NCBI GenBank assembly: GCA_025358295.1
Contig: JANYJY010000029.1
Coordinates: 1-64,000, forward strand
Length of the DNA stretch: 64,000 bases
From: Gammaproteobacteria bacterium
GTDB taxonomy: Bacteria > Pseudomonadota > Gammaproteobacteria > Steroidobacterales > Steroidobacteraceae
Reading direction: 5' to 3'
Shown here one piece after another: positions 1 through 11,171 of this stretch; the first letter of the stretch is position 1, and each line of letters opens with the position of its first letter. The position numbers and the translations under genes are program-made. Under the pieces are notes generated by a model. The model was not told where the DNA came from, searched no databases, and saw nothing but the letters and a program-made list of their open reading frames with translations.

Positions 1-214
1 GGTCGGGCATCAAAATCATGTCCGACTCATTGATGCCCTTCCAGCCCGCTATCGAGGAGCCGTCGAACATCTTGCCGTCCTTGAAGAACCCCTCGTCCAC
101 CAGGCGCGTCGGCACGGTTACGTGTTGCTCCTTACCTATCGTGTCGGTAAAGCGCAGATCGGCGAATTTCGCCTCTTTTTCTTTGATCAATTTCAGAACA
201 TCGGCGGGAGTCAT
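1..214 (-). CDS. glnA: Glutamine synthetase type I, N-terminal part (runs off window)
   Basis: Glutamine synthetase condenses glutamate and ammonia with ATP and is the central ammonium-assimilation enzyme in the cytoplasm. The visible 71 codons start at the ATG at 214 and read [10 protein letters not shown]. They contain the conserved beta-grasp start of the family, including FDGSSIAGW at residues 50-58 followed by NESDM. This matches the beginning of gammaproteobacterial GlnA with no gaps. The catalytic domain lies outside the window. A sigma-54 promoter sits about 60 bases upstream of the start, so expression is probably NtrC-controlled. Only the N-terminus is seen, but the motif match is specific. 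Confidence 0.95.
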   Translation of the reverse strand, partial: MTPADVLKLIKEKEAKFADLRFTDTIGKEQHVTVPTRLVDEGFFKDGKMFDGSSIAGWKGINESDMILMPD

Positions 215-272
215 TTGCGTCCTCGCGTGGTTAGCTATTTGGCCCGGCCTTCTGCCCGGGTACTGTCGGCAA

Positions 273-288
273 TGCAGTTACTGTGCCA
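273..288 (-). promoter_or_regulatory. Sigma-54 promoter of glnA
   Basis: Read on the minus strand, these bases are TGGCACAGTAACTGCA. This matches the sigma-54 consensus TGGCAC-N5-TTGCA with both invariant GG (-24) and GC (-12) dinucleotides at the correct 12-base phase. Transcription would start near 262, giving a leader of roughly 48 bases before the glnA ATG at 214. Sigma-54 control of glnA is well established in proteobacteria. The match is read directly; activity is inferred. Confidence 0.85.
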
Positions 289-452
289 GTCAGGTGCCCC
301 GTCAAGTCATATACGGATCAACCACTTGCCGCGAGGCAGCAAAACTTCGTGCATCATTATGGATCAAACCATCTCAGATGGCGCCCTATAATAGTGCATT
401 TCTAAGGGTCGAGGTCAGTAAACTCGCTGATTTTGGGGATCTCTGTCGTCCA

Positions 453-469
453 TGTACGAATTGGGTGCA
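453..469. promoter_or_regulatory. Candidate NtrC enhancer site
   Basis: The 17 bases TGTACGAATTGGGTGCA resemble the NtrC dyad TGCAC-N7-GTGCA and are off by one base in the left arm. The site lies about 190 bases upstream of the predicted glnA transcription start, within the distance over which NtrC can act by looping. A weaker dyad (TGTGCC-N5-GGTGCC) overlaps the -24 element near 282-298. The remaining glnA-glyQ gap (215-539) holds no gene that I can support. Confidence 0.5.
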
Positions 470-480
470 CGGTGAAGCTT

Positions 481-509
481 AGGACACATTAGAGTGGCGT
501 CGCTATACT
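481..509 (+). promoter_or_regulatory. Sigma-70 promoter candidate for glyQS
   Basis: AGGACA (481-486) and TATACT (504-509) are separated by exactly 17 bases. They match the -35 consensus at 4 of 6 and the -10 consensus at 5 of 6. Initiation near 516 would leave a leader of about 25 bases before the glyQ ATG at 540. A second isolated TATAAT at 387-392 has no good -35 partner. Confidence 0.5.
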
Positions 510-539
510 CGCGGCCTTTGCTGATCTCGCGAGCATCCG

Positions 540-1469
540 ATGGCCCCCGCTCTATCCAAGCCGCCCCGCACGTTTCAAGAGCTAATCTTTGCGCTCCAGA
601 AATATTGGTCCGACCAGGGTTGCATCATCCTGCAGCCCTACGACATGGAAATGGGCGCCGGTACTTTCCATTCAGCGACGTTTCTGCGCGCCGTGGGCCC
701 GGAACCTTGGAGTGCGGCCTATGTTCAACCCTCGCGGCGGCCGACCGACGGACGCTATGGGGACAATCCGTTCCGGCTGCAGCACTACTACCAATTTCAG
801 GTTTGCATCAAACCATCGCCCGATAATTTTCAAGAACTTTACCTGGGTTCGCTGCGCTCTCTCGGCTTCGATCTGCTGACTCACGACATCCGCTTTGTCG
901 AGGACAACTGGGAGTCGCCCACCTTGGGCGCCTGGGGCCTGGGATGGGAAGTCTGGCTGAACGGCATGGAGGTTTCGCAGTTCACCTACTTTCAGCAAGT
1001 AGGAGGTCTGGATTGCCGCCCCGTAATGGGCGAGATCACCTACGGACTCGAGCGCCTCGGCATGTACATCCAAGGCAAGGAAAGCATTTTCGATATCGTC
1101 TGGGCCGACGGCCCCTTCGGCACGGTGACCTACGGTGACGTGTTTCATCAAAACGAAGTGGAACAGTCGACTTATAATTTCGAAAAGGCCGATACGGCCG
1201 TGTTGAGCCTGCAGTTCGACGCGCATGAAATCGCCTGCCGGCGCCTGCTCGACGATAAACTGGTGCTGCCCGCCTACGAACAGATGGTAAAGGCATCGCA
1301 CACATTTAATTTGCTGGACGCGCGACATGCCGTCTCGGTCACCGAGAGGCAGCGATTTATCCTTCGCGTGCGCACCTTGGCGCGCGGCGTGGCCGAGGCC
1401 TACCAGTCCAGCCGCGAGGCATTGGGTTTCCCTCTGTTGAAGAATCTCGCGGCGGAGCATGTCGCCTGA
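540..1469 (+). CDS. glyQ: Glycyl-tRNA synthetase alpha subunit
   Basis: The alpha subunit of the bacterial alpha2beta2 glycyl-tRNA synthetase carries the class II catalytic core that activates glycine and charges tRNA-Gly. The 309-residue product is close to the E. coli length of about 303. It keeps the family blocks [53 protein letters not shown] and [11 protein letters not shown]. The start at 540 fits the family N-terminus; the upstream Shine-Dalgarno is weak. The stop overlaps the glyS start by one base (TGATG), so the two subunits are translationally coupled. Confidence 0.97.
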   Translation: MAPALSKPPRTFQELIFALQKYWSDQGCIILQPYDMEMGAGTFHSATFLRAVGPEPWSAAYVQPSRRPTDGRYGDNPFRLQHYYQFQVCIKPSPDNFQELYLGSLRSLGFDLLTHDIRFVEDNWESPTLGAWGLGWEVWLNGMEVSQFTYFQQVGGLDCRPVMGEITYGLERLGMYIQGKESIFDIVWADGPFGTVTYGDVFHQNEVEQSTYNFEKADTAVLSLQFDAHEIACRRLLDDKLVLPAYEQMVKASHTFNLLDARHAVSVTERQRFILRVRTLARGVAEAYQSSREALGFPLLKNLAAEHVA

Positions 1470-3538
1470 TGAGCGCGCAAGACTTGCTGTTCGAACTGGG
1501 CACCGAAGAATTGCCGCCGCGTACTCTGCTGGGTTTGTCGACCGCACTGACCGAGGGAATACTGAAGGGCATCGATACGGCGGGCATCCCCCACGGAAAG
1601 GCGCAGGGCTTTGCGACACCGCGGCGCCTCGCCGTGTGGGTAAGGAAACTGGCCGAACATCAGCCGGACAAAGAAGTCGAGCGCCGTGGACCGCCGCTCA
1701 AGGCGTGCTTCGACGCTCAGGGAGCGCCCACGCAGGCAGCGACGGCTTTTGCAAGAAATTGCGGCGTGCCGGTGTCAGAACTGGCTCAGCTACAAACCGA
1801 TAAGGGCGCCTGGCTGGTGTTCCGCGGCATCGAGCGCGGCGCCGCGACCACGAGCTTGCTCGCGGGCATCGTCAATCAAGCCATTGCCGCATTGCCTATT
1901 GCGAAGCGCATGCGCTGGGGCACACGCACCGCGGAGTTCGTGCGGCCGGTGCACAGCGTGGTTCTTCTTTATGGGGAGACAGTGGTTCCGGCCCAGGTGC
2001 TCGGCCTTCAAGCAGGGCGAATAAGCTTCGGCCACCGCTTCCATGCGCCGCGGCCCATTACCCTCAAGTCAGCCAAGGGCTACGAGAGCCGCTTGCAGCG
2101 CGCCAAGGTGATCGCGGATTTTGCCAAGCGCCGCGAGAAAATTCGAGCCGGCGTCAGTGTTGCCGCCGCCGCGGGAGGCAGCGGTGGGAGCGCACTGATC
2201 GAGGAGGCCCTGCTGGACGAGGTCACCGCCTTGGTTGAGTGGCCGGTGCCCATCGCCGGCCGGTTCGAGCAGCGCTTCTTGAGCCTGCCGCGCGAGGTCG
2301 TGATTGCGACCATCCAGGACCATCAACGCTATTTCGCGGTGCAAGGCACCGACGGGCAGTTGACCGGTTGGTTCGTTACCGTCAGCAATATCGAAAGCCG
2401 CGATCCGTCCAAGGTGAGAGAAGGCAACGAAAGAGTGGTGCGACCGCGACTCAGCGATGCCGCGTTTTTCTGGGATCAGGATCGCAAAATTCCGCTCGAG
2501 GCGCACGCGGCAAAACTCAGTGGCGTGACGTTTCAAACCAAGTTGGGCACTTACGCCGACAAGACCTTGCGCGTCAGCGCGCTGGCGCAATTGATCGGCG
2601 CTCGCATCGGCGCGGGCGGCGACGTGGCGCGCGCTGCCGAACTTGCCAAGGCCGATCTCATGACGGCGATGGTGGGCGAGTTTCCGGAACTCCAGGGCAC
2701 CATGGGCCGTTATTACGCGCAGGCTCAGGGCTACCCGCAGGAACTGGCGCTGGCGTTGGAAGAACACTATCGGCCGCGATTCGCCGGCGACTCGTTGCCC
2801 ACATCAACGATCGGACAGGCAGTGGCGCTAGCCGACAAGATCGATACTCTGGTGGGAATTTTCGCCATCGAGCAGAGACCCACAGGCACTAAAGATCCCT
2901 TTGGCCTGCGTCGCGCAGCCTTGGGATTGCTGCGCATACTGCTGGAAGGCCGGCTGGATTTGGACTTGTTTGAGTTACTGTCGCAGTCCGCTGCGGCGCA
3001 GCCGGTGCAGAGGCCCGGGGTCATCGATGAGGTGTATGACTTCATCGCCGAACGGCTGCGCGGCTTACTGCTCGAAGAGGAGGGCACCACCATCGAGATG
3101 CTGGACGCCGTATTCGCCAACCGGCCGCGATCGCCTCTCGATGCGGTCACGCGTCTGCAAGCACTCAAGGAGTTCCTGTTGCTGCCCGAGGCCGGCATTC
3201 TCGCCGCCATCAACAAGCGGATTGCCAATATTCTGAAGAAGGCGACTCTGCCCGATGATCTGGCCGTCGATGCCGGCGCGTTGAGCGAAGACGCCGAACG
3301 GCAGCTCTACCAGGTCTTGAGCGATCTGCGCCAGCCCGTACAAGATGCGACGGCGATGCGTCTCTATGCGCAGGGTCTGAAGACCTTGGTCGCCTTGCGG
3401 GCGCCGGTGGCTGAATTTTTCGAACGCATCATGGTGATGGACGAGAATCTCGGACGGCGCAACAACCGCCTAGCCTTGTTGCGCGATGTGCAGATGCTGC
3501 TCAGTGGTGTCGCCGACTTGTCGCGCCTACCGGGCTGA
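1469..3538 (+). CDS. glyS: Glycyl-tRNA synthetase beta subunit
   Basis: The beta subunit binds tRNA-Gly and is needed for charging together with GlyQ. The 689-residue product starts with the typical LLFELGTEELPP block. It has the internal QDHQRYFAV and NIESRDP motifs and the metal-binding HD-like region around LADKIDTLVG, followed by GTKDPFGLRR. The C-terminus has the anticodon-binding DALR-like region, ending near NRLALL. The length is the usual one for gammaproteobacteria. It overlaps glyQ by one base. gmhB, often found between glyS and plsC in Pseudomonas, is absent here. Confidence 0.97.
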   Translation: MSAQDLLFELGTEELPPRTLLGLSTALTEGILKGIDTAGIPHGKAQGFATPRRLAVWVRKLAEHQPDKEVERRGPPLKACFDAQGAPTQAATAFARNCGVPVSELAQLQTDKGAWLVFRGIERGAATTSLLAGIVNQAIAALPIAKRMRWGTRTAEFVRPVHSVVLLYGETVVPAQVLGLQAGRISFGHRFHAPRPITLKSAKGYESRLQRAKVIADFAKRREKIRAGVSVAAAAGGSGGSALIEEALLDEVTALVEWPVPIAGRFEQRFLSLPREVVIATIQDHQRYFAVQGTDGQLTGWFVTVSNIESRDPSKVREGNERVVRPRLSDAAFFWDQDRKIPLEAHAAKLSGVTFQTKLGTYADKTLRVSALAQLIGARIGAGGDVARAAELAKADLMTAMVGEFPELQGTMGRYYAQAQGYPQELALALEEHYRPRFAGDSLPTSTIGQAVALADKIDTLVGIFAIEQRPTGTKDPFGLRRAALGLLRILLEGRLDLDLFELLSQSAAAQPVQRPGVIDEVYDFIAERLRGLLLEEEGTTIEMLDAVFANRPRSPLDAVTRLQALKEFLLLPEAGILAAINKRIANILKKATLPDDLAVDAGALSEDAERQLYQVLSDLRQPVQDATAMRLYAQGLKTLVALRAPVAEFFERIMVMDENLGRRNNRLALLRDVQMLLSGVADLSRLPG

Positions 3539-3547
3539 TTCTCAACC

Positions 3548-4288
3548 GTGCAGCTGTTTCGGTCGCTGATCTTTACCACCTACATGATGTTGTCGGCATG
3601 CGTGTTCGGCGCAGCGATGGCGCTCGGCTTCTGGCTGCCCTATCGCGCACAATTTTCGATCGCGCGCAGCTGGGCACGGATTTTGTTCTGGGTTCTCGAC
3701 CATTTGTGCGGCCTAGACTTCGTCGTGGAAGGCCGCGAACACATTCCGCCCGGCAATCACGTCATCATGAGCAATCACACTTCGGCTTGGGAAACCGTTG
3801 CGCCCTTCCTTCTCTTCCCGCCCCTGGTCTGGGTGCTGAAACGGGAATTGCTGTGGATTCCCTTCGTCGGCTGGGGACTGAAATTGCTGCGGCCGATTGC
3901 CATCAACCGGGGCGAGGGGCACCGCGCGGTGAATCAAGTGATCGATCAAGGCAAGACACGCCTCGCGGACGGGCTCTGGGTGGTCATTTTTCCCGAAGGC
4001 ACCCGAGTGGTCGCCGGCACGACACGCAAGTTCGGCGTGAGCGGCGCGCTGCTGGCCATCGCCGCCAATAAATATGTAGTTCCACTGTCGCACAACGCCG
4101 GTGTGTTTTGGCCAAGGCGCGGCTTCGTCAAAAAGCCAGGTACGATTCGTGTGGTCATCGGCGCGCCCATTGCGTCCGTCGGCAAAGATCCCCGCAAGCT
4201 CAATGAGGAAGTAAAGCAAGCGATCGAAGCGGGCCTTGCGAAGATTGCCCGTGAGGCGGCCGGCCTACCCATTGCGGGCGCGCGCTGA
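3548..4288 (+). CDS. plsC: 1-acyl-sn-glycerol-3-phosphate acyltransferase (PlsC family)
   Basis: PlsC acylates lysophosphatidic acid at position 2 to give phosphatidic acid at the inner membrane. The 246-residue product begins with a hydrophobic N-terminal segment (about residues 7-30). It carries the acyltransferase block as NHTSAWE, an H-X4-E variant (H77, E82) common in proteobacterial members, and the FPEGTR block at residues 148-153. The start is a GTG nine bases after glyS, and no better start lies inside the conserved region. It is probably co-transcribed with glyQS. The family call is firm; acyl-chain specificity cannot be read. Confidence 0.9.
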   Translation: MQLFRSLIFTTYMMLSACVFGAAMALGFWLPYRAQFSIARSWARILFWVLDHLCGLDFVVEGREHIPPGNHVIMSNHTSAWETVAPFLLFPPLVWVLKRELLWIPFVGWGLKLLRPIAINRGEGHRAVNQVIDQGKTRLADGLWVVIFPEGTRVVAGTTRKFGVSGALLAIAANKYVVPLSHNAGVFWPRRGFVKKPGTIRVVIGAPIASVGKDPRKLNEEVKQAIEAGLAKIAREAAGLPIAGAR

Positions 4289-4308
4289 GGCCTTGGGCGG
4301 CGGCCTTA

Positions 4309-5256
4309 TCATGTCCAAGGCGGAAGTCCCGCCAAGAATTCCAGCAGCGTGTCGTTCACTCGCTGCGGACGCTCCTGCTGGATGAAATGTCCGGCCCCGT
4401 CGATGAGCAGGGTGCGCCGCAATCCGGGCACCGTTTGGGGAAGCGCCTGAACGGCCGTGGCTCCCGAACCGAACTCGATGATCGGATCCATGCTGCCGGC
4501 GATGAAAAGAGCCGGTTGGTGAATCAAGGCGCCGGCCCAGGGCGCCGTGAGTTCCCAGTTGCGATCGATGTTTCTGTACCAATTCAGCCCGCCACGAAAC
4601 CCGCTGTGCGCGAATTCGGCCGACATGTGATCGAGATCTGCTTCGGCTAGCCACGCCGGGAGATGGTCGGGATCAATGGTATTGGCGAGCCAGCCCTTTC
4701 CAGGCTGCAGAGTCAGTGACCTGGTCTCGAGGGGTGCCTCGCCAGAGATCGAGTAGAGAACGCGCCTCAGAGTGGCGCGCGGATCGCGCTCGAATTCTGC
4801 TTCGGCCGCACCGGGCTCTTGCAGATGCAGCCAATAGTGCGTGACTTGGCCGGCTTTGCGCAGCATCTGCAGTGGCGGCGCGGGACCACGCGGGCGAAAG
4901 GGAACGCTGAGAGCGGCAATCGCAGTAAACACGTCCGGACGAAACAGCGCGCAGTGCCAGGCGAATTTCGCCCCCCAATCGTGTCCCACAACGGCGGCAC
5001 GACTCTCTCCCAGCGCGGCGACTAATCCAACCATGTCGCCGACGATATCGAGAATTGAATACGAAGAAATTTCCGCCGGTGCGTCGGTGCCACCGTAGCC
5101 GCGCATATCCGGGGCCACTGCATGATAACCAGCGGCGGCGAGTGCTCGCAGTTGATCACGCCAGGAATACCATCCCTCCGGAAATCCGTGACACAACAGG
5201 ACCAGTGGTCCGGTGCCCTGCTCCGCGATGTGCACGCGAATCCCGTTGGCCCACAA
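4309..5256 (-). CDS. Alpha/beta-fold hydrolase, soluble epoxide hydrolase-like
   Basis: The 315-residue product has the epoxide hydrolase layout. There is an oxyanion HGFPE motif (residues 23-27), a nucleophile elbow GHDWG with Asp93, a cap domain with aromatic residues that could donate protons (HYWLHLQ and NWYRN), a late Asp in GSMDPII and the catalytic His in GAGHF. An Asp nucleophile is what separates epoxide hydrolases and haloalkane dehalogenases from esterases. The first usable start is a TTG at 5256 that fits the usual ANGIR N-terminus; its ribosome site is weak, so the start is uncertain. It converges on plsC with only 20 bases between them. No signal peptide is seen, so it is cytoplasmic. 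The substrate is unknown. Confidence 0.8.
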   Translation of the reverse strand: MWANGIRVHIAEQGTGPLVLLCHGFPEGWYSWRDQLRALAAAGYHAVAPDMRGYGGTDAPAEISSYSILDIVGDMVGLVAALGESRAAVVGHDWGAKFAWHCALFRPDVFTAIAALSVPFRPRGPAPPLQMLRKAGQVTHYWLHLQEPGAAEAEFERDPRATLRRVLYSISGEAPLETRSLTLQPGKGWLANTIDPDHLPAWLAEADLDHMSAEFAHSGFRGGLNWYRNIDRNWELTAPWAGALIHQPALFIAGSMDPIIEFGSGATAVQALPQTVPGLRRTLLIDGAGHFIQQERPQRVNDTLLEFLAGLPPWT

Positions 5257-5352
5257 GTCACGTTGTTGAATCGTATTCAGCGTCCGGTATCTCGGTTGAG
5301 GAGCCGGCCAGCGCCTGGCGCGGCGAGTCCGTATCGTATACTCCCGGCGATA

Positions 5353-6339
5353 ATGCTCACAGCAGTTCTATTCTTGGGTTCAGCTGCCGCGATCTACATC
5401 GCGTGCGAATACTTCGTCAACGGTGTCGAGTGGCTGGGGCGCAAGCTGGGCGTCGGCGAAACCGCCACCGCCACGATACTGGCGGCGTTCGGCACTGCAT
5501 TGCCCGAAAGTGCCGTTACCTTCGTGGCCGTGGTATTCGGACGGGATTCCGCGCAGAAAGATATCGGCGTCGGTGCCGCGTTGGGTGGACCCATGGTGCT
5601 CGCCACCATTTCTTATGCCGTCGTCGGCATTGCGATGCTGTGGAACTACCGGCGCATGGGCCGCGCGACGCAAGCCATCGAGTGCGATCCGATACGGTTG
5701 CGGCGGGATCAAGCGTGGTTCCTATCGATATTCGTCGCTAAGATTGCGCTTGGGCTGCTGGTATTTCGATACAAATCCTGGCTCGGCGCGGCGTTCCTAC
5801 TTGCCTACGCGGTGTACCTGGTGCGCGAACTACGCGGCGAGCAAGTCGTGGCCGAAGCATCTCTGGAGCCCCTGAAACTGCATCCCAAAGGAGATCCGGG
5901 GTTGTGGTGGGCGCTCCTACAAACGGGTCTTTCACTGAGCGCCATTGCGATTGCGTCTAAGATATTCGTCGGCCAGCTCGAAGCCATCGGGACCTGGGCC
6001 GGGCTGTCGCCGCAACTCGTGGCACTCCTGTTGAGCCCGGTGGCCACCGAGCTGCCGGAAACCATGAACGCGCTCATCTGGGTTCGACAGGGCAAGGAAC
6101 GTCTCGCACTGGCCAACATTTCCGGCGCGATGATGATACAAGCCACGATTCCGACGGCTCTCGGCTTGTTTTTTACATCTTGGGTGTTCTCGCGCGAACT
6201 GATTGTGTCCGGCGTGATTACCATGGCGGCCGTCGCCGTACTGCTCTGGGTGTTTTCGAAGAAGACGGTCAACGCGCGCGCCTTGGTGCCGCTCGTGGGG
6301 TTGTATGCCGTGTTTGTAGCCGTCATCGTCCTCTGGTGA
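5353..6339 (+). CDS. Sodium/calcium-type cation antiporter (CaCA family membrane protein)
   Basis: The 328-residue hydrophobic protein carries the two alpha-repeats of the Ca2+/cation antiporter superfamily: FGTALPES near residue 50 in the first half and SPVATELPETMNA near residue 230 in the second. Both contain the cation-binding Glu. About ten membrane segments can be traced, with a short charged cytoplasmic loop between the halves. I chose the ATG at 5353 because it precedes the first membrane helix; the open frame extends upstream to 5122 but that part has no membrane-protein character. Ion specificity (Ca2+, Na+, K+ or H+) cannot be read from sequence. Confidence 0.8.
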   Translation: MLTAVLFLGSAAAIYIACEYFVNGVEWLGRKLGVGETATATILAAFGTALPESAVTFVAVVFGRDSAQKDIGVGAALGGPMVLATISYAVVGIAMLWNYRRMGRATQAIECDPIRLRRDQAWFLSIFVAKIALGLLVFRYKSWLGAAFLLAYAVYLVRELRGEQVVAEASLEPLKLHPKGDPGLWWALLQTGLSLSAIAIASKIFVGQLEAIGTWAGLSPQLVALLLSPVATELPETMNALIWVRQGKERLALANISGAMMIQATIPTALGLFFTSWVFSRELIVSGVITMAAVAVLLWVFSKKTVNARALVPLVGLYAVFVAVIVLW

Positions 6340-6372
6340 GAATCGACGCGGAGTACTTGAGCGGCGAACGGC

Positions 6373-7362
6373 CTAGGCAGCCGGCGGCGTAACACCGCGG
6401 AGTACCTGCATGAACCGCGCACGTTCGATGTTGCCGCCACTCAGAACCACCGCTACTTTCTTGTTGGCCATGCGATGCCGATCCTGCAACAGCGCGGCAA
6501 GCGGGGCGGCGCCGGCACCCTCCGCGACCTGGTGGGTGTCATCAAAGTAAATTCCCATCGCCTCGGCGATGGCGTCTTCGCTGACCTCGATCATCCGTGC
6601 AGCGCCGCGGCATAGTGTCGCAATGGCTTCGGCGTTGGGCTCCCGAGTGGCGAGACCATCGGCGAAGGTTCGTGCCGACGGCGCGCTGATCGCGCGTCCG
6701 GCGGCAAACGAAAGCGCCGTGGCGGGGGCCCCGGCCGCGCCGACGCCGATGATGTCGGTCTTCAGCCCGAGCAAGTCCCGCACGGCAATCAACCCGGCGA
6801 TGCCGGAACCCATGCCCACTCCGACATACACGGCATCCAAGTCGCCCACCGAACGGAACAACTCGAGCGCGTAGGTTGCAACGCCGGTAACAAGGTCGCG
6901 GTGGAACGAAGGAATGAAGTGCAGGCCTTCGGCGGCCGCGACTCGAAAGGCCTCATGTTTGGCCTCATCGAAATCCTTGCCGAATTCGACCAGCCTTGCA
7001 CCATGAGCCGTGATGGCGGAATTCTGGTCAAGCGAATTGTTGTGCGGCACATAGATGGTGGCCGGCACGCCGCAGCGCGCGGCAGCAAAGGCGATGGATT
7101 GTCCGTGGTTGCCGCGGGTCGCCGAAATTACGCCAGGGATGCCCGGGCTCTCGCGGCAAAGCCGATCCAAGTACACGAGTCCACCCCGAACCTTGAAGGC
7201 GCCGGTGGGCGTTTGGTTCTCGTGCTTCACCCAGACGGTGCATCCGGCACGCCTTGCAAGTTTCGGCCAAGCGTATTGCGCAGTCGCGGGCATCACACGA
7301 TGGACCAACGTGGCGGCGCGCCCCAAATGTGTCATATCGAGAGCGGCTTCATGCGAGTGCAA
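6373..7362 (-). CDS. PLP-dependent threonine/serine dehydratase-like enzyme
   Basis: This is a fold-type II PLP enzyme of 329 residues, probably deaminating threonine or serine to a 2-oxo acid. The cofactor lysine lies in TGAFKVRGG, the substrate-loop motif is TRGNHGQS, a Gly-rich phosphate cup is seen as GVGMGSG, and the C-terminal VLSGGNIE binds the pyridine ring. There is no C-terminal ACT regulatory domain, so it is a catabolic-type or racemase-like member rather than biosynthetic IlvA. The TTG start at 7362 is favoured because a strong GGAGGT (7369-7374, minus strand) lies six bases upstream; an ATG at 7335 is the alternative. It lies 135 bases downstream of gyrB on the same strand. Confidence 0.8.
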   Translation of the reverse strand: MHSHEAALDMTHLGRAATLVHRVMPATAQYAWPKLARRAGCTVWVKHENQTPTGAFKVRGGLVYLDRLCRESPGIPGVISATRGNHGQSIAFAAARCGVPATIYVPHNNSLDQNSAITAHGARLVEFGKDFDEAKHEAFRVAAAEGLHFIPSFHRDLVTGVATYALELFRSVGDLDAVYVGVGMGSGIAGLIAVRDLLGLKTDIIGVGAAGAPATALSFAAGRAISAPSARTFADGLATREPNAEAIATLCRGAARMIEVSEDAIAEAMGIYFDDTHQVAEGAGAAPLAALLQDRHRMANKKVAVVLSGGNIERARFMQVLRGVTPPAA

Positions 7363-7497
7363 GGCATTACCTCCGGGACAGAGAAGGATCTTCGGCCTCG
7401 AGATGGACCGTGGCGATTACTCCATCGGCCTTTTGCAGTATCTCCCGGACGTATCCCAGTGGATGGCAACCGTGTACCACGCCACCTTCCCGATCAA

Positions 7498-9972
<2,475 letters not shown>

Positions 9973-10084
9973 TCACGCAAAAAAGGTGTATGAAATCAAT
10001 TGGTTGTGCGCGGCGACTGGGTTGTTCTATCGCAATGGCGGTTTCGGATCAACGCCGCGCTACCGCCAAGTCCTGCAAAAATGA

Positions 10085-10100
10085 CGTTCCACGTGGAACA
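10085..10100. other. parS site 1 (ParB binding site)
   Basis: CGTTCCACGTGGAACA differs from the Pseudomonas-type parS palindrome TGTTCCACGTGGAACA only at the first base. It lies in the recF-gyrB gap, just past the recF stop. The cognate parA and parB genes are at 30.8-32.6 kb in this window. Confidence 0.9.
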
Positions 10101-10103
10101 GCG

Positions 10104-11168
10104 CTAGGCGGTGCGTATATCCCCGCCTACGATTCGGTATTGCAGTCCCGGGGCACCGAACTCGGAGAACTCTGGGTGAAGCGTCGTGACGACGAGTTGC
10201 GTCGTCTGAGCGGACACCTCACTAATCAGGGTGGTCAGACGCTCATTATCCAGTTCGGCCGCAGGGTCATCCAAAAGCAGCGTGGGCTTAATGACTGAAT
10301 CCGCCGGAAATAGCTTCACTTGAGCCATGAGCAGGGCCGCGGCCAGCAGCTTCTGCTGCCCCCGCGAGATCCGGTCCTTCACGCCAAGACCGTTCAACCG
10401 AATGCTGAGCTCGGCACGATGCGGACCTACTTGGGTGGCGCCGCTCTCCTGATCGCTGCTCCAACTGTGCTGCAACGCCTCCGCCAAGCTGGAGTCTCGG
10501 GGCCAGCCCGATCGGTAGCCCACGCTCAGCTCCATCCCCAGCAAATTGCGGGCGCTGGTCACCGCATGCGCCATTAGCAACTCAACGTAGCGGGCGCGGG
10601 CCGCAGACATGCACTCGCCATAACGCACAAAGTCCGCATCCCAGGCAGCCGTCACCGCCCGTGGCAGCCGTGCCTTCAGCGCGGCATTCCTTTGCTTAAG
10701 GGCCTGTTGGAACCTCTGCCAATCCTCCACGAACCTAGGTTCCACGTGGAACACTCCCCAATCCAAAAATCGGCGCCGACGGCTGGGCCCCTCCTCGATG
10801 AGCCGATGTATTTCAGGATCGATGATCTGTACCGGCAGCCAGGGCGCCAACTCGGCCAAGGACTTCACCTTGTCGCCACCCAGCTTGGCGCGAACACCGG
10901 CTGCTGAACCTTCCACTCCGAGGGAAACCCGGCGTTCAAAAGAGTCGACTTCGCCGAAAACAACAAACCGATCGCTACCGCGGCGAATCAAGTGCTCCAG
11001 GCGTCTTGTTCGAAAGGATCGACCGCGGCCAAGCACATAGATGGCTTCCAGCAAACTCGTTTTGCCGGAGGCATTGGCGCCGCTAATCAGGGTAAATCGG
11101 GGATCAAGCTCAAAAGCCGCCGAGTGCAAGCAGCGGAAATCCGTTACTTGCACTCGACGAAGTGACAC
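10104..11168 (-). CDS. recF: DNA replication and repair protein RecF
   Basis: RecF is an SMC-like ATPase that helps load RecA at gaps and restart forks. The 354-residue product has the Walker A motif GANASGKTSLLEA near residues 30-42, the signature region SRGQQKLLAAAL and the Walker B LLLDDPAAELD near the C-terminus. The start is a GTG at 11168, three bases after the dnaN stop, which implies coupled translation with dnaN. The coding region contains the second parS site. It acts in the cytoplasm on DNA. Confidence 0.96.
   Translation of the reverse strand: MSLRRVQVTDFRCLHSAAFELDPRFTLISGANASGKTSLLEAIYVLGRGRSFRTRRLEHLIRRGSDRFVVFGEVDSFERRVSLGVEGSAAGVRAKLGGDKVKSLAELAPWLPVQIIDPEIHRLIEEGPSRRRRFLDWGVFHVEPRFVEDWQRFQQALKQRNAALKARLPRAVTAAWDADFVRYGECMSAARARYVELLMAHAVTSARNLLGMELSVGYRSGWPRDSSLAEALQHSWSSDQESGATQVGPHRAELSIRLNGLGVKDRISRGQQKLLAAALLMAQVKLFPADSVIKPTLLLDDPAAELDNERLTTLISEVSAQTTQLVVTTLHPEFSEFGAPGLQYRIVGGDIRTA
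10738..10753. other. parS site 2 (inside recF)
   Basis: GGTTCCACGTGGAACA keeps the whole 14-base palindromic core GTTCCACGTGGAAC of parS. It lies within the recF coding sequence, about 650 bases from parS site 1. Two such cores this close are very unlikely by chance and mark this side of the origin as the ParB loading zone. Confidence 0.85.
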
Positions 11169-11171
11169 GGC

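Noticed and set aside
672-1619. Long open frames antisense to glyQ and many other housekeeping genes
   Set aside because: GC-rich codon usage produces long shadow frames. Their products are Arg/Ala/Gly-rich with no domain signatures.
7363-7497. A possible 37-codon reading frame between gyrB and the dehydratase (minus strand, ending at 7367)
   Set aside because: It has no convincing ribosome site or family resemblance, and its end is simply the strong ribosome site of the next gene. It was left as leader sequence.
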